Source: Kalymmatonema hyalinum WJT4-NPBG1 (GTDB lineage: Bacteria > Cyanobacteriota > Cyanobacteriia > Cyanobacteriales > Nostocaceae). From it: a stretch of 50,674 nucleotides of DNA. The stretch spans positions 1 through 50,674 of the forward strand of contig JAHHIB010000066.1 of assembly GCA_019359075.1 (NCBI GenBank), read 5' to 3'. The translations under genes were made by a program, and so were the position numbers. Every line of letters begins with the position of its first letter. The stretch's first letter is position 1. Shown piece after piece: positions 9,619 through 18,600 of the stretch. The notes beneath the pieces were generated by a model. It saw only the letters and a list, made by a program, of their open reading frames with translations, was not told the DNA's origin and did no database searches.

Positions 9619-10329
9619 TCACTCCTGCTCGAGTCTAGTTTTTAGGATAAATTCAGCGATCGCCAAATCTTGTGGAGTGGTCAACTTCAGATTCGTCTCT
9701 TCTCCCTCAACAATTCGCACACTGTAGCCGCATTTTTCAAACAAAGCAGCATCGTCAGTTACTTCCCATCCCTGACGGACACCTTCGGCGTGGCACTTTT
9801 TCAATAATTTAACATCAAAGCCTTGAGGAGTTTGTGCCGCCCACAATTGCCGTCGGTCGGGCGTGCTTTGAATTATGCCATTTTGATCTACGACTTTGAT
9901 AGTATCCTTAACTGGTACGGCGGCAATTAAACCAGGACAATGTCGAATAGCTTCAGCACAAGAGCTGAATAAATTTGGTGTCGCGAGGCATCTGGCTCCA
10001 TCGTGAATTAACACTTGCTGTGCGGAGTCGCTCAGCGCTTGCAATCCATTGTAAACCGATTGTTGACGGGTAGAACCCCCTTGAATCAGTTCCACTGGCT
10101 TAGTTAGCTTTAGAGAGGCAAGAATCGTCTTGAAATCTTCCCAGTCATAAGGTTGGGAGATAATGCCTATCCAACTGATTTGATTTGCTGCTTGAGCGGC
10201 AAGAAGAGTCCAAGCGATAATAGGCTGTTCGCGTACCACAAGCAGGAGTTTATTGCGGTGACTCCCCATTCTTCTGCCTGTTCCAGCAGCTGGAATTAAT
10301 AAATGCACAGAATTCCTCAAGTTTGACAT
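9619..10329 (-). CDS. ispD: 2-C-methyl-D-erythritol 4-phosphate cytidylyltransferase (IspD)
   Basis: IspD couples CTP and MEP to give CDP-methylerythritol, the third step of the MEP isoprenoid pathway. The 236 residues fit the family. The nucleotide-binding loop PAAGTGRRMG is at 13-22, followed by NKLLL. HDGARC at 109-114 and VTDDAALFEKCG near 190 are the other conserved segments. The cytosolic enzyme is homodimeric in the family. Between scpB and ispD lie 170 A/T-rich bases with no gene. It is divergent from the glycosyltransferase gene, with 134 bases between. Confidence 0.95.
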   Translation of the reverse strand: MSNLRNSVHLLIPAAGTGRRMGSHRNKLLLVVREQPIIAWTLLAAQAANQISWIGIISQPYDWEDFKTILASLKLTKPVELIQGGSTRQQSVYNGLQALSDSAQQVLIHDGARCLATPNLFSSCAEAIRHCPGLIAAVPVKDTIKVVDQNGIIQSTPDRRQLWAAQTPQGFDVKLLKKCHAEGVRQGWEVTDDAALFEKCGYSVRIVEGEETNLKLTTPQDLAIAEFILKTRLEQE

Positions 10330-10463
10330 TAGGGACTGGAGACTGGAGACCGAAGACTGGGGAGTGGGTAAATTCCTTTATCCCCAACCTCCAATCCTCA
10401 ATCTCTAATTTCCAATCCCTATCTTCCCCTAAAATAATGAGCGAGTAAGCGTGAAGATATATT

Positions 10464-11423
10464 ATGCGAATAGTAGCCCTTGTTCCTGGCGGAATTGGCG
10501 ACCAAATTCTCTTCTTCCCAACCCTAGATGACCTGAAGCGCTATTACCCCAATGCTCAGGTAGATGTTGTTGTGGAACCCCGTTCAAAGGCTGCTTACCG
10601 GGTGAGTAAGTCAGTTAATCAGGTTATTGGGTTTGACTACAAAGACCGCAACAGTATGGCTGATTGGGGTAACTTGGTGGGCACGATACGCGATCGCGAG
10701 TACGATCTTGCCATTGCTCTAGGGCAAAGTGCTTTAGTGGGTCTTTTCCTCTGGTTAACCGGAATCCCCACACGAATTGGCTATAGGAGCAAAGGAGCTG
10801 CTTTTCTCACCAATCCAGTTCCTCTGAGAACAGAACAGTATGCTGCGAGTATGTACCATGACTTGCTGCAAGGGTTGGGTATTAACTCCTCCTGTCCAGA
10901 GTTAGCAATCAATGTGCCAAAACCAGATATTGACTGGGCTAACAACGAACAACAGCGGTTGGGGATAAAGGAAACTGGCTACATTTTGATTCATGGTGGT
11001 TCTAGCAAGCTAGCCCAGACCAAAGGTCTAGATAAAATTTACCCTGTCAGGAATTGGCAGCAAATTATTCAAGACATCCAGCAAAAGCAGCCGGAAATGC
11101 CTGTGGTGGTTATCCAAGGACCAGAAGATGAAGAGTTTGTGCGTAGCCTCAAAGAGTCCACACCCGATATCAAAGTCAGTTCTCCTGATGATATTGGCAA
11201 GCTGGCGGCGATGATTGCTGGGGCAAATTTAATGCTGTGTACCGACAGCGCCCCCATGCACTTGAGTGTGGCCGTACAGACTTATACCATTGCCTTATTT
11301 GGTCCAACAGACCCAGCAAAGTTATTACCCAGAAGCGATAAATTCCTTGCCATTAAATCCCCCACAGGTAAGATGGCAGATATCGCGCCTAACACTGTGT
11401 TGGAGAAAATTTGGGGTGGCTAA
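10464..11423 (+). CDS. Glycosyltransferase family 9 (heptosyltransferase-like)
   Basis: The 319-residue protein is a GT9 GT-B fold transferase related to LPS heptosyltransferases. The N-terminal glycine motif GGIGDQILFFPTLDDL (about 9-24) is the acceptor-side signature. The C-terminal half carries the donor site: ILIHGGSSKLAQTKGLD, then LCTDSAPMHLSVA and ALFGPTDPAKLLP. By family it transfers a sugar from an ADP- or NDP-activated donor to an outer-membrane glycan. The stop codon overlaps the GTG start of the GmhB-like phosphatase by 8 bases, so the pair is translationally coupled. A heptose-phosphate phosphatase as partner supports heptose chemistry, but the actual sugar is inference. Confidence 0.85.
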   Translation: MRIVALVPGGIGDQILFFPTLDDLKRYYPNAQVDVVVEPRSKAAYRVSKSVNQVIGFDYKDRNSMADWGNLVGTIRDREYDLAIALGQSALVGLFLWLTGIPTRIGYRSKGAAFLTNPVPLRTEQYAASMYHDLLQGLGINSSCPELAINVPKPDIDWANNEQQRLGIKETGYILIHGGSSKLAQTKGLDKIYPVRNWQQIIQDIQQKQPEMPVVVIQGPEDEEFVRSLKESTPDIKVSSPDDIGKLAAMIAGANLMLCTDSAPMHLSVAVQTYTIALFGPTDPAKLLPRSDKFLAIKSPTGKMADIAPNTVLEKIWGG

Positions 11424-12003
11424 ACCTGCTGTATTTCTAGACCGCGATGGCGTGTTAAATGTTGAGGCTGGCTACATTCACTCCGTAGAAGATTTACATT
11501 TAATTCCCGGTGTTGCACTTTCTGTGCGCCATCTCAATGACCAAGGTATTTTTTGCTGTCTTGTTTCCAATCAATCTGGACCAGCTAGAGGTTATTATCC
11601 AGACACTCACGTACAAGCGTTACATGATCGACTTTGCCGATTGTTGACACAAGAGGCTGGGGCGTTCTTAGACGCTTTGTATTATTGTCCCTACCTTAGT
11701 CCACCAGAAGGCGGGAAAGACCCAGCATACACTCGCTGGTCTACTTGGCGTAAACCAAACACAGGAATGTTGGTTGCAGCGGCTTGGGAACACGATTTGG
11801 ATCTGAGGCACAGTTTTATGGTGGGGGACAAAGCGACTGATGTTGATATGGCACACAATGCTGGTTGTGTGGGGATTTTGGTGCAAACAGGGTTTGGCGA
11901 TCGCGTTTTGGCTGGTGATTACCAGCACCACACAAAACCGGATTACATCGCCAAAGATTTGGCTGTAGCGGTTGAGTGGATTTTGCAGCAGCTACAGATT
12001 TAA
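11416..12003 (+). CDS. gmhB: HAD phosphatase, GmhB-like (heptose-1,7-bisphosphate 7-phosphatase)
   Basis: I set the start at the GTG at 11416, because the conserved family start KPAVFLDRDGVLNVE follows at once; a longer in-frame ORF from 11266 would bury it inside the upstream gene. The 195 residues carry the HAD nucleophile motif FLDRDGV (Asp pair at about 8-10), the LVSNQSG motif II, and VGDKATDVDMAHNAG (motifs III/IV). The Cys/His zinc-loop region of GmhB (ALYYCPYLSPPEGG...) has Cys only once, so the zinc site looks incomplete. GmhB removes the C7 phosphate on the way to ADP-heptose; histidinol-phosphate phosphatase is the closest alternative. Confidence 0.85.
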   Translation: MAKPAVFLDRDGVLNVEAGYIHSVEDLHLIPGVALSVRHLNDQGIFCCLVSNQSGPARGYYPDTHVQALHDRLCRLLTQEAGAFLDALYYCPYLSPPEGGKDPAYTRWSTWRKPNTGMLVAAAWEHDLDLRHSFMVGDKATDVDMAHNAGCVGILVQTGFGDRVLAGDYQHHTKPDYIAKDLAVAVEWILQQLQI

Positions 12004-12736
12004 AAAAAATACAACAAATCAACCGCTACCGAGCTTCACCTCAGTACGACTTGTAGCAAAACTTTTGCGATTGCCTCTTGGGGCGATCGCTATTTAAAAT
12101 CTGAATCAGGCAATCCTAAATTATTCCTAAACAACAAGATTCCCGACTACTTCAAAAAGTCAGGAATTTGAGCGAATTGATTTTCACAAGTCTTGACTTT
12201 TGGCTCCCCTTACCAGCCCTGTATACAAATTAAATATCTAACAAATGAGGAATTTGGAAAAAAAAAGATTTTTTGCTAAAGGCTAATATAAATCAAACTT
12301 TTATGTAAATTTTTGTAAATAACTAATTACTATGTGTAACCTAGTACACATTACTTCTGTCCTATCATCATTAGATAATAAGTTAGAAGTTAAGCTTGGG
12401 CGCAACTTCGAGCCTAATTTTTGAAGCTAACACTGAGTTATTGAATAGAAAACCTGACAATGGCTCTTGAAAATCAAAGAAACAGGGAGTTGAAAGCTTT
12501 GTTACGAAACTGATCAGCTGCAACTAAAAATTTACGTTAGAACAAAGATTAGTAACCTCAGTGCAGCAGGCTGAGGATTCTCGGCTACATGGCAGCTGCT
12601 TGTTGCCATTATTATTAGGTGTGAATAGCTTACGGCTGGATCTAGCACGCCATGTTATGTGTTCCTTCACTTCCCTCTTGCTGTCAGGCTGGTGCATCGA
12701 AAAAAGAATGTGAAGAAAGATTACAAGGAAAAACAG
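12004..12736. other. Long intergenic region, no gene seen
   Basis: Over 700 bases without a credible ORF. At about 12140-12171 an imperfect inverted repeat (ATTCCCGACT ... AGTCAGGAAT) resembles common dispersed hairpins and may end the glycosyltransferase/phosphatase transcript. From 12240 the DNA is A/T-rich, including AAATAACTAATTACTATGTGTAACC. The 3' part should contain the promoter and a long leader of the orphan gene at 12737. No tRNA or known riboswitch was recognised. Confidence 0.4.
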
Positions 12737-13504
12737 ATGGCGATTCGATTACATAGCTTTGTGAGCAGTGGAAAACGTTACATCCAAGTAGAGAGCCAAC
12801 CTCACCACATTACTGGCATTTTTAGAACGCTCATGCGCTTTTCAAAAAATATGCATCACTGTACGTTAACAGATGCAGAAAGTGCATATTTTGGCTGTGA
12901 AGAAGATGGAACAATGACCTTCTACCAAGCTGGAAGTTCCGATGTTGGTGATTCAGGAGGAATTTGGACATATCTTGTCTATGAATGTCCCGAAGGTGAG
13001 GAAAAAGTTTTCCCTGACTCATCTATTGATACAAGTGCAAATTCTTTAAAGCAATTGTTTGCTGGTTACAAAATAGTTCAAGTCGCTGTAGATATAAAGG
13101 AGTATCTTAAATATCAATACGTCGAAGATGAATATCTGGATGTTCAACTACCTTATGACTGGAATACTCTAGAAGGTAAAAAAATCGCTAACCTTCTGTT
13201 AGAAGAATTTCAGGCGTTAAAATCATCTCCTGTGTTTGCAGAACGTGCTGGTAGAGAATACATGAAAGCCGTTTTGAATGGCTTTATTAAAGCTGGACAA
13301 GAAGTATTGGAAAATGGTGGGTTCCTAAGAGATTTTGAATCGACTCAATACGATGTCCTAAAAAAAACCAAAATTCATGAGATAGCAAATTTGATTCTTG
13401 AATATAATGATTATCGTATTTGGAAAGCGGCATTACCGAGTAAATCGAAAGCAGTTGAATACGCTTTTAGTACAGCATTAAAACTTATATGCCGTATTAA
13501 GTGA
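12737..13504 (+). CDS. Orphan protein of unknown function, 255 aa
   Basis: I chose the ATG at 12737 because AAGGA lies about 8 bases upstream (12725-12729); the longer frame from 12659 adds a basic, unlikely N-terminus. The protein has no signal peptide or membrane segment. It is mostly soluble and acidic, with a beta-rich first half (MAIRLHSFVSSGKRYIQVES, then CEEDGTMTFYQAGSSDVGDS) and a helical second half (KKIANLLLEEFQALKSSP, REYMKAVLNGFIKAGQEVL). I recognise no family. It stands alone between a 730-base spacer and a convergent crr6. Its A/T-rich codon use fits recent acquisition weakly. Confidence 0.7.
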   Translation: MAIRLHSFVSSGKRYIQVESQPHHITGIFRTLMRFSKNMHHCTLTDAESAYFGCEEDGTMTFYQAGSSDVGDSGGIWTYLVYECPEGEEKVFPDSSIDTSANSLKQLFAGYKIVQVAVDIKEYLKYQYVEDEYLDVQLPYDWNTLEGKKIANLLLEEFQALKSSPVFAERAGREYMKAVLNGFIKAGQEVLENGGFLRDFESTQYDVLKKTKIHEIANLILEYNDYRIWKAALPSKSKAVEYAFSTALKLICRIK

Positions 13505-13528
13505 TATTAAGTTGAAAAATTGGTAATT

Positions 13529-13594
13529 AGACGCGCCATGGCGCGTCTGTACATTGTTGGTTGTAGAGAGGCGCTCTCATGAAAGCGTCTCTAC
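13529..13594. repeat. Two hairpins of the GTAGAGACGC/GCGTCTCTAC repeat family
   Basis: A perfect 20-base palindrome (AGACGCGCCATGGCGCGTCT, 13529-13548) is followed by a second hairpin at 13563-13594 with arms beginning GTAGAGA and ending TCTCTAC. The same family occurs at 20877-20904 and 34841-34868. It lies between two convergent stop codons and could act as a terminator, although no long T tract follows. Confidence 0.75.
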
Positions 13595-13643
13595 ACAAGA
13601 AGCACCACTTAGCACTAACTAATAACTATTACCAATTACCTTT

Positions 13644-14117
13644 TCAAAACATCTCAAATAAGGCATCATCTAACTCATAACCCAGAAGTTGCGCCATCGA
13701 CTGGAGGCGAGATTTACTTGGAATGCCTTGCTGTTGTAACCAGTCGTTTAAAACAAACAGCTTGTGCATCAAAAAGATTTCTAAAGCTTCAGGATTATAC
13801 TGAATACCTTCTCTGGTGCTGAACTGGTGCGGTACGAGCATAGCTGCATAACGAGCGAATTCCCCAGCCTTCCAATCTAGTAGAAATGGCAACCAGGGAT
13901 AGCGAGTATCCAGGCGGATGAACCACAGGCGCACTTCTGGGATTTCTGAGAGTTCCCGTGGATCGCCTGGTTCCAAGACATAATCTACATCAAAACGCAG
14001 CTGCTGCTCTTCGGATGCGATAGTCCCGTCTTGCAACAGTTTTTCAATCTCTGTGACTACAGGGGACAGTTCCAAGGAGTTAATGTGGTCAGTGTTGATT
14101 GCGATGGTGATTGTCAT
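13644..14117 (-). CDS. crr6: CRR6-type NdhI maturation factor (DUF1817)
   Basis: CRR6 is needed in chloroplasts to assemble NdhI into the NDH-1 photosynthetic complex I; cyanobacterial homologues share the DUF1817 domain. I chose the ATG at 14117 (MTITIAINTDHIN), giving 157 residues, because the family usually begins near there; an ATG at 14141 is eight codons upstream. Conserved-looking segments are RFDVDYVLEPGDPRELSEIP, VRLWFIRLDTRYPWLPFLLDW and FMHKLF-like FLMHKLFVLNDWL. The protein is soluble and acidic. The start overlaps the TGA of a decayed ORF by four bases (ATGA). Confidence 0.88.
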   Translation of the reverse strand: MTITIAINTDHINSLELSPVVTEIEKLLQDGTIASEEQQLRFDVDYVLEPGDPRELSEIPEVRLWFIRLDTRYPWLPFLLDWKAGEFARYAAMLVPHQFSTREGIQYNPEALEIFLMHKLFVLNDWLQQQGIPSKSRLQSMAQLLGYELDDALFEMF

Positions 14118-14419
14118 CGAGTCAAAAAATAGTCTCGACAATTCATACTACTCTTTTCCTGCATACAAATCACAACATGAGTCGGCAAGTTTGACTTCTC
14201 CCCCGTATGAATGGCGGGGGATTCTAAAAGCAAGCAGTGAGTACATTGGGCAAAGCGTTCTGCATCTGAGTCAGTTTTTGATCTGTCATAAAGAACAACA
14301 CTATGGTTGGTACAAGGAGAATTGACTGTTATAAACCAGGATTCATCATTTTTACTGTTCTTTTGTGCGATCGCCTCTGGCAAATTCCAGAAGTTCGTGC
14401 CGTTGGCTAATTGAATCAA
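14114..14419 (-). pseudogene. Decayed ORF running through an IS200/IS605-like end
   Basis: The 101-codon frame begins with TTG and is open upstream to about 14460 without an ATG. The first part (TVKALIQLANGTNFWNLPE, then DESWFITVNSPCTNHSVVLYD) looks like genuine protein; the FWNLP...ITV...HSVV spacing faintly recalls emfourin-type protease inhibitors, an impression only. The last 40 codons read through the hairpin of an IS200/IS605-type terminus, so they are unlikely to be native. The stop overlaps the crr6 start. I infer a gene broken by an insertion that later decayed. Confidence 0.35.
14186..14240 (-). mobile_element. Remnant of an IS200/IS605-type right end
   Basis: On the minus strand the sequence reads CTTTTAGAATCCCCCGCC, a 9-base loop, then CGGGGGAGAAGTCAA. 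The hairpin arms CCCCCG (14200-14205) and CGGGGG (14215-14220) in this context are the style of the subterminal hairpin after tnpB genes in cyanobacteria. No tnpA or tnpB reading frame remains beside it. Confidence 0.4.
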
Positions 14420-15093
14420 AGCTTTTACAGTTGTCGGAGAAAGGCGCTCCGTTTTCGTGCTTTATGGAAGGAAACGCCGGAAGTATAGCGGGTGAGGCGG
14501 TGGTGTTAATCTCACCGTTGGGAGTAATCGCAATTCAAATAGGATTGCTATATATGAGCCTGTGCGTGAATTTTGAACTCCAGTGGCGGGGCGGCTTTCC
14601 TCCGCGCGCATACTTGGGACTAGGGGCAATACGGTTCGGTTAACCTCTCCCCCACCCCCTCTCCTGCAAGGAGAGGAAGACTCCCCCCTTCCCTACAAGG
14701 GTTGGGGGGGGTTAGGTTTGCCTTATCCGAACCGTATTGGGAGCAGGGGTAGCGCTGCTGGCTGTGGAGCTGGGGAGTAATGGGGGGAATAACTCAAGGC
14801 TCCTAACTAAAAGCAAATGAATCATAAATCGTGACTCTTGACAAGATAAAAGCTTTCAAGTAGACGTTGGCAGCCATTTTAAGCTAAAGTTGTAATGAGT
14901 TTGTTTTAGAAGAGAGTGTGATCGAGCAGTAAAAAAGTATAACCACCCCTTAAACCAACCTGTGATTTCCCCAAGCAAAAAAGCAAAAACATAGGTAAAG
15001 CTGAACGTGCAGGGTGCAAAACCTTTGGATATATAAAATAACAAACAAACATTCAAAAGGGAATATTAGCCCGTAAGTTAACAAACTTAAAAT
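14420..15093. other. Repeat-rich intergenic region upstream of furC
   Basis: No credible gene apart from the decayed ORF's upstream part. It includes the 113-base inverted-repeat element at 14627-14739. The last 300 bases are A/T-rich and should contain the furC promoter; FurC-type regulators often autoregulate, but I could not identify a Fur box by eye. Confidence 0.4.
14627..14739. repeat. MITE-like element with 13-bp perfect inverted ends
   Basis: CAATACGGTTCGG at 14627-14639 is repeated as its exact reverse complement CCGAACCGTATTG at 14727-14739. The interior holds CCTCTCC...CCCTTCC...GGTTGGGGGGGG stretches typical of cyanobacterial short palindromic repeats. It encodes nothing. Its form fits a small non-autonomous element; no target duplication is obvious. 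Confidence 0.75.
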
Positions 15094-15543
15094 ATGCAAA
15101 AGCAAGAGATATCTACAAAACCAATTCGTTCACTGGAAGATGCTCTTGAGCAGTGTCAGGCACTAGGTATGCGCGTGAGTCGTCAGCGTCGCTTTATTCT
15201 GGAACTGCTTTGGGACGCAAGAGAGCATCTTTCCGCCAGAGAGATTTATGATCGCCTGAACCAGCAAGGCAAAGAGATCGGACATACTTCTGTTTATCAA
15301 AATTTAGAAGCGTTATCCAGTCAGGGCATCATTGAATGTATTGAACGCTGTGATGGACGTTTATACGGCAATATTAGTGATTCCCACAGTCATGTTAACT
15401 GTTTGGATACAAATCAAATCTTGGATGTTCACCTAGAACTACCAGAAGAATTTCTCCGCCAAATCGAAGAACAAACAGGGGTGCGCATTACTGACTACAG
15501 TATTAACTTTTACGGGTACCGTAACTCACAAGAAACCAAATGA
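15094..15543 (+). CDS. furC: Fur-family regulator, FurC/PerR-like
   Basis: The 149-residue protein is a Fur-family winged-helix repressor: helices at about 15-85 (ALEQCQALGMRVSRQRRFIL, then GHTSVYQNLEALSSQG) and a C-terminal dimer/metal domain. The regulatory-site segment DSHSHVNCLD is present. It lacks the paired CxxC zinc motifs of FurA/Zur types, and this plus its overall look points to FurC, the peroxide-sensing PerR of Anabaena (family recollection). It would repress peroxide-defence genes with Mn or Fe bound. It is convergent with the NACHT gene. The ATG at 15094 has AAACTTAAAAT upstream rather than a Shine-Dalgarno sequence. Confidence 0.85.
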   Translation: MQKQEISTKPIRSLEDALEQCQALGMRVSRQRRFILELLWDAREHLSAREIYDRLNQQGKEIGHTSVYQNLEALSSQGIIECIERCDGRLYGNISDSHSHVNCLDTNQILDVHLELPEEFLRQIEEQTGVRITDYSINFYGYRNSQETK

Positions 15544-15579
15544 TGGTTGTAATCAGTTGCGGTGCTGACGGGATTAGGC

Positions 15580-15605
15580 GATGGCGCTTTTCTCCCGCTT
15601 CGCGA
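15580..15605 (+). repeat. 26-base repeat, inverted copy lies inside the NACHT gene
   Basis: GATGGCGCTTTTCTCCCGCT plus TCGCGA at 15580-15605 is the exact reverse complement of 17054-17079, which is coding DNA. It sits between furC and the NACHT stop codon, amid other GC-rich repeat debris (CAAAGCCCCGCCAAGGGCGATCGC). Confidence 0.85.
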
Positions 15606-15662
15606 TGGGCAAAGCCCCGCCAAGGGCGATCGCAACCACCAACCTATCACCGATTACCAAAT

Positions 15663-18600
15663 TCACTTATAGTTATCGTCTACAACTGTTTCATCATCAG
15701 CATAATCGTCGTACAAATCTTCTGGCATCATCGGTTCACCTTCTGCCCTTTCTATTAGCCCTTTTTGAGGTGCATTGTTAGACCAAGCTGCTGTGTGTTG
15801 TGTTGCGTCAGCAACGTTAAAATGAGACTGCTGGGACAGTAAATTTTTGATGGCTTGAAACTGCTCTAAAGAGAATAAAGCACCATTCATCAGGGCAATT
15901 TCTCTGTCAGCCTCGCTCAGGATAGCTTGAAATAAGCAGGCGTTGGTCAGATTAACAGAACTAAGATTCACCCCTGTAAGGTTGGCACTTGTGAGGTTGG
16001 CACTTGTGAGATTTGCACCTGTGAGATTTGCACCTGTGAGGTTAGCACCTGTGAGGTTAGCTTCGTGCAAATTGACTCCCGCTAAATTTGCCTCAACTAA
16101 TTCAGCATTTGATAAATCTGTTTGCCCAAGATGGACTCCTGCGAATACCATGACTTGCGGCAAGTGAACCCCTGCTAAATTAAGCAAAGCGAGGGATTTT
16201 GAGCGTATACGGGTTGCAAAGGTATTTTTGCCCAAAACTGCTGTCTTACCAATAAGCATGAGCAGTGCTTCTGGATTGAATTCTTCTAAAGAAGCTGGAT
16301 CACCACAAGGCGAAAATGGAATCTTTGCTTCCTGGTGGATAGCACATAGCAACAAGAAAAGATTCAGTCCCACAGATGCATTTACCTGCTCGATATTAAC
16401 AGGGTTTTGCAGTGTCTGAAAATAAGTTAAAGCTTTGTGCGCTATACCCTCATCCAACCAACGACCTCGGCAATAGCTATACCAAAAGCTTAGCAGTCGA
16501 TGACACAGTATTTCAAAAGAGAAATCCCGCTTTGAAGAGCGTCGCAACCCCTCGATCACAAGTTCCTCTATTTCTTGAGTGAGGATACCGTAACCAAGTA
16601 AATTGTAGAGGTGCTGGGCAACACTAGTAGAATCAACGACGAAGGTCAATTCACCGTAAACATCCACTTGGCGCTGAGTCAAGAGTTTTAACTCAGTGAT
16701 CAAAGCTTCAGCACAAAGATACTCTCCTAACTTCGGGTGAGAAAACTTAACGAGAGAATTTTGAATTTTGGAGCCACTCGCGTGCGGAGAGAAGTCTGAG
16801 CGGAGGTTTCCTCCGATCAGAACTTCGGAAGGTTCCCGATCTTGAGCGAACTGGCGTGATTTAGGATTTTGGATGTGAGATAAAAATTTCTCCCCTTCTT
16901 CCCATCTGTCTATTTTGAAATAAAAAGCTGGTAGTGTATTTAGTTCGCCAGTCAAGTTAATTTGAGAATGCCGTGAGTGTAAAATTTGCAGTGCCACTGC
17001 TTGCATTTTCTCAAGTAACTCTTGGGGATGATGACCTTGTAAAAGATTTGCGTTCGCGAAGCGGGAGAAAAGCGCCATCTCTTCTTGCGTGCGGTGAATA
17101 TGAGCCGTCCCCCACCGCATAAGCATTGTTTTGATGCTACCAGTTTGAGGATAACCTAACAGCCATCGACTCAGGCGATGGTAAATTTCCCACAGCAAAG
17201 AGGCATTTCTAGTGTGCTGATTTCTGGCTGTGAACTGCAATATTTCCTCATCCAGCAGTTCATCACGGTGCAAAACACCTAACAAATAGAGCATAAAAGG
17301 TTGGCGGACAAGAGCGGAGATTTCCGGGAGCTTGGATTTAGCGGAAAATACCCCTGCCTGTTTTAAGAATGTAAAGAAATTTTGAGATATGGGCAAAGAT
17401 TGCACTTTTGCCCACTGCTGAAACCATTGTTTCAACTCTTCCTTATCCCACGGCTTGATAGCAATTCGTTTTAATTGCTGTGGGAGTTCTTGGGCGATAT
17501 TTTGCAATGCAGTTGACCGACTGGTCAGGAAAATTTTATGTTGGCTGAGAGATTGAAATTTCAGCAGTTGTTGAATAAAAATTGCTTGTATCCTTTTGCC
17601 CTGACGCGAAGGCGGTAATTCATCGAGACCATCCAAAATCAACAAACACCTAGGATGCTCTAGCTCTAGCCACTCTAAAAGACTGAGGTGAAAATTATTT
17701 CCTTTAAAACCAGAATCTAACGTTTCCTCTAAAGTATTGCCGTATGTCACTTCACTCAGGCGAATCAAAACCGGCATCCAAGCTGGGTATAATTCCTGTG
17801 CCACTTTCGCCGCCCAAATTCGGCAGAAACTGGTTTTTCCATAACCAGGTTCTGACTCGATCACAGCAATGCTTTCCAAATCACAGAGCTGTTGCTGCGC
17901 CCATGTCATTAAATCAAGCTGGGGAATTTTTTGATTTTGCTGTGAATTATTTTCCTCTACGGGCAAGCCTTTGAGAGGAACATAGATATCCTTGAGGGAA
18001 AAGAATTCTGTGAGTAAAGGTTCTGAGTGACTCTCGAGCAAACTCGCTCGGTAGAGTTCCCGGTACAAGTCAATTTTGTTATCAGATGTCGAGGCGTTGG
18101 GAGTTAACCCTCCTACAACTTCTGGAGTGTCTGAAGCTAAGCCTGCACTGACTGGTAATGAGGTCCCTATCCGGAAAAATTTTTGCAGTTGGGCGAATGC
18201 AAGCGCGTTCTCGGCGATGACTGCTAGCAAGTGCCCAGCAAGCGCGTTCATCAATCGCTGTATGATCAGCTTAGCTTGGGGTTCTTCAGCACCATTGGCA
18301 ATCAACCAAGCCACAGCTGCGCTGTTCATTTGTTGCACAAGTAATGAATCTGCTACCTGAGAAAGCGCTTGTTCAGCTTGCGTGTCAGTAAGTTTCCCAG
18401 GGCGGAGAGTTTTTAGTAGCCCTTGCAGTTGAGCATCTTGCAAAGGGCGGACAGAGGTGGGGAGAGGAGGAGATAACTTCCCCTCTGCTCCCCTGCTCAA
18501 GAGCTCCCCTGCTCCCCTTGTTCCCCTGCCCCAGATCATCGTTCGGTCTAACCAAGGTCGCTGTAGGCTTTTTTCCTGGTTAAGAACTTGTTGTAGACCA

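Noticed and set aside
11266-11415. Longer N-terminus for the GmhB-like phosphatase
   Set aside because: It would read 50 codons inside the glycosyltransferase gene and lacks family conservation; the HAD motif begins at once after the GTG at 11416.
12004-12736. tRNA or riboswitch in the long spacer before the orphan gene
   Set aside because: I looked for a cloverleaf and known leader motifs and found none; this was by eye and does not exclude a small RNA.
14583-14780. 65-codon ORF over the MITE-like element
   Set aside because: The translation is proline- and glycine-rich repeat sequence (PPPPLLQGEEDSP) derived from the element.
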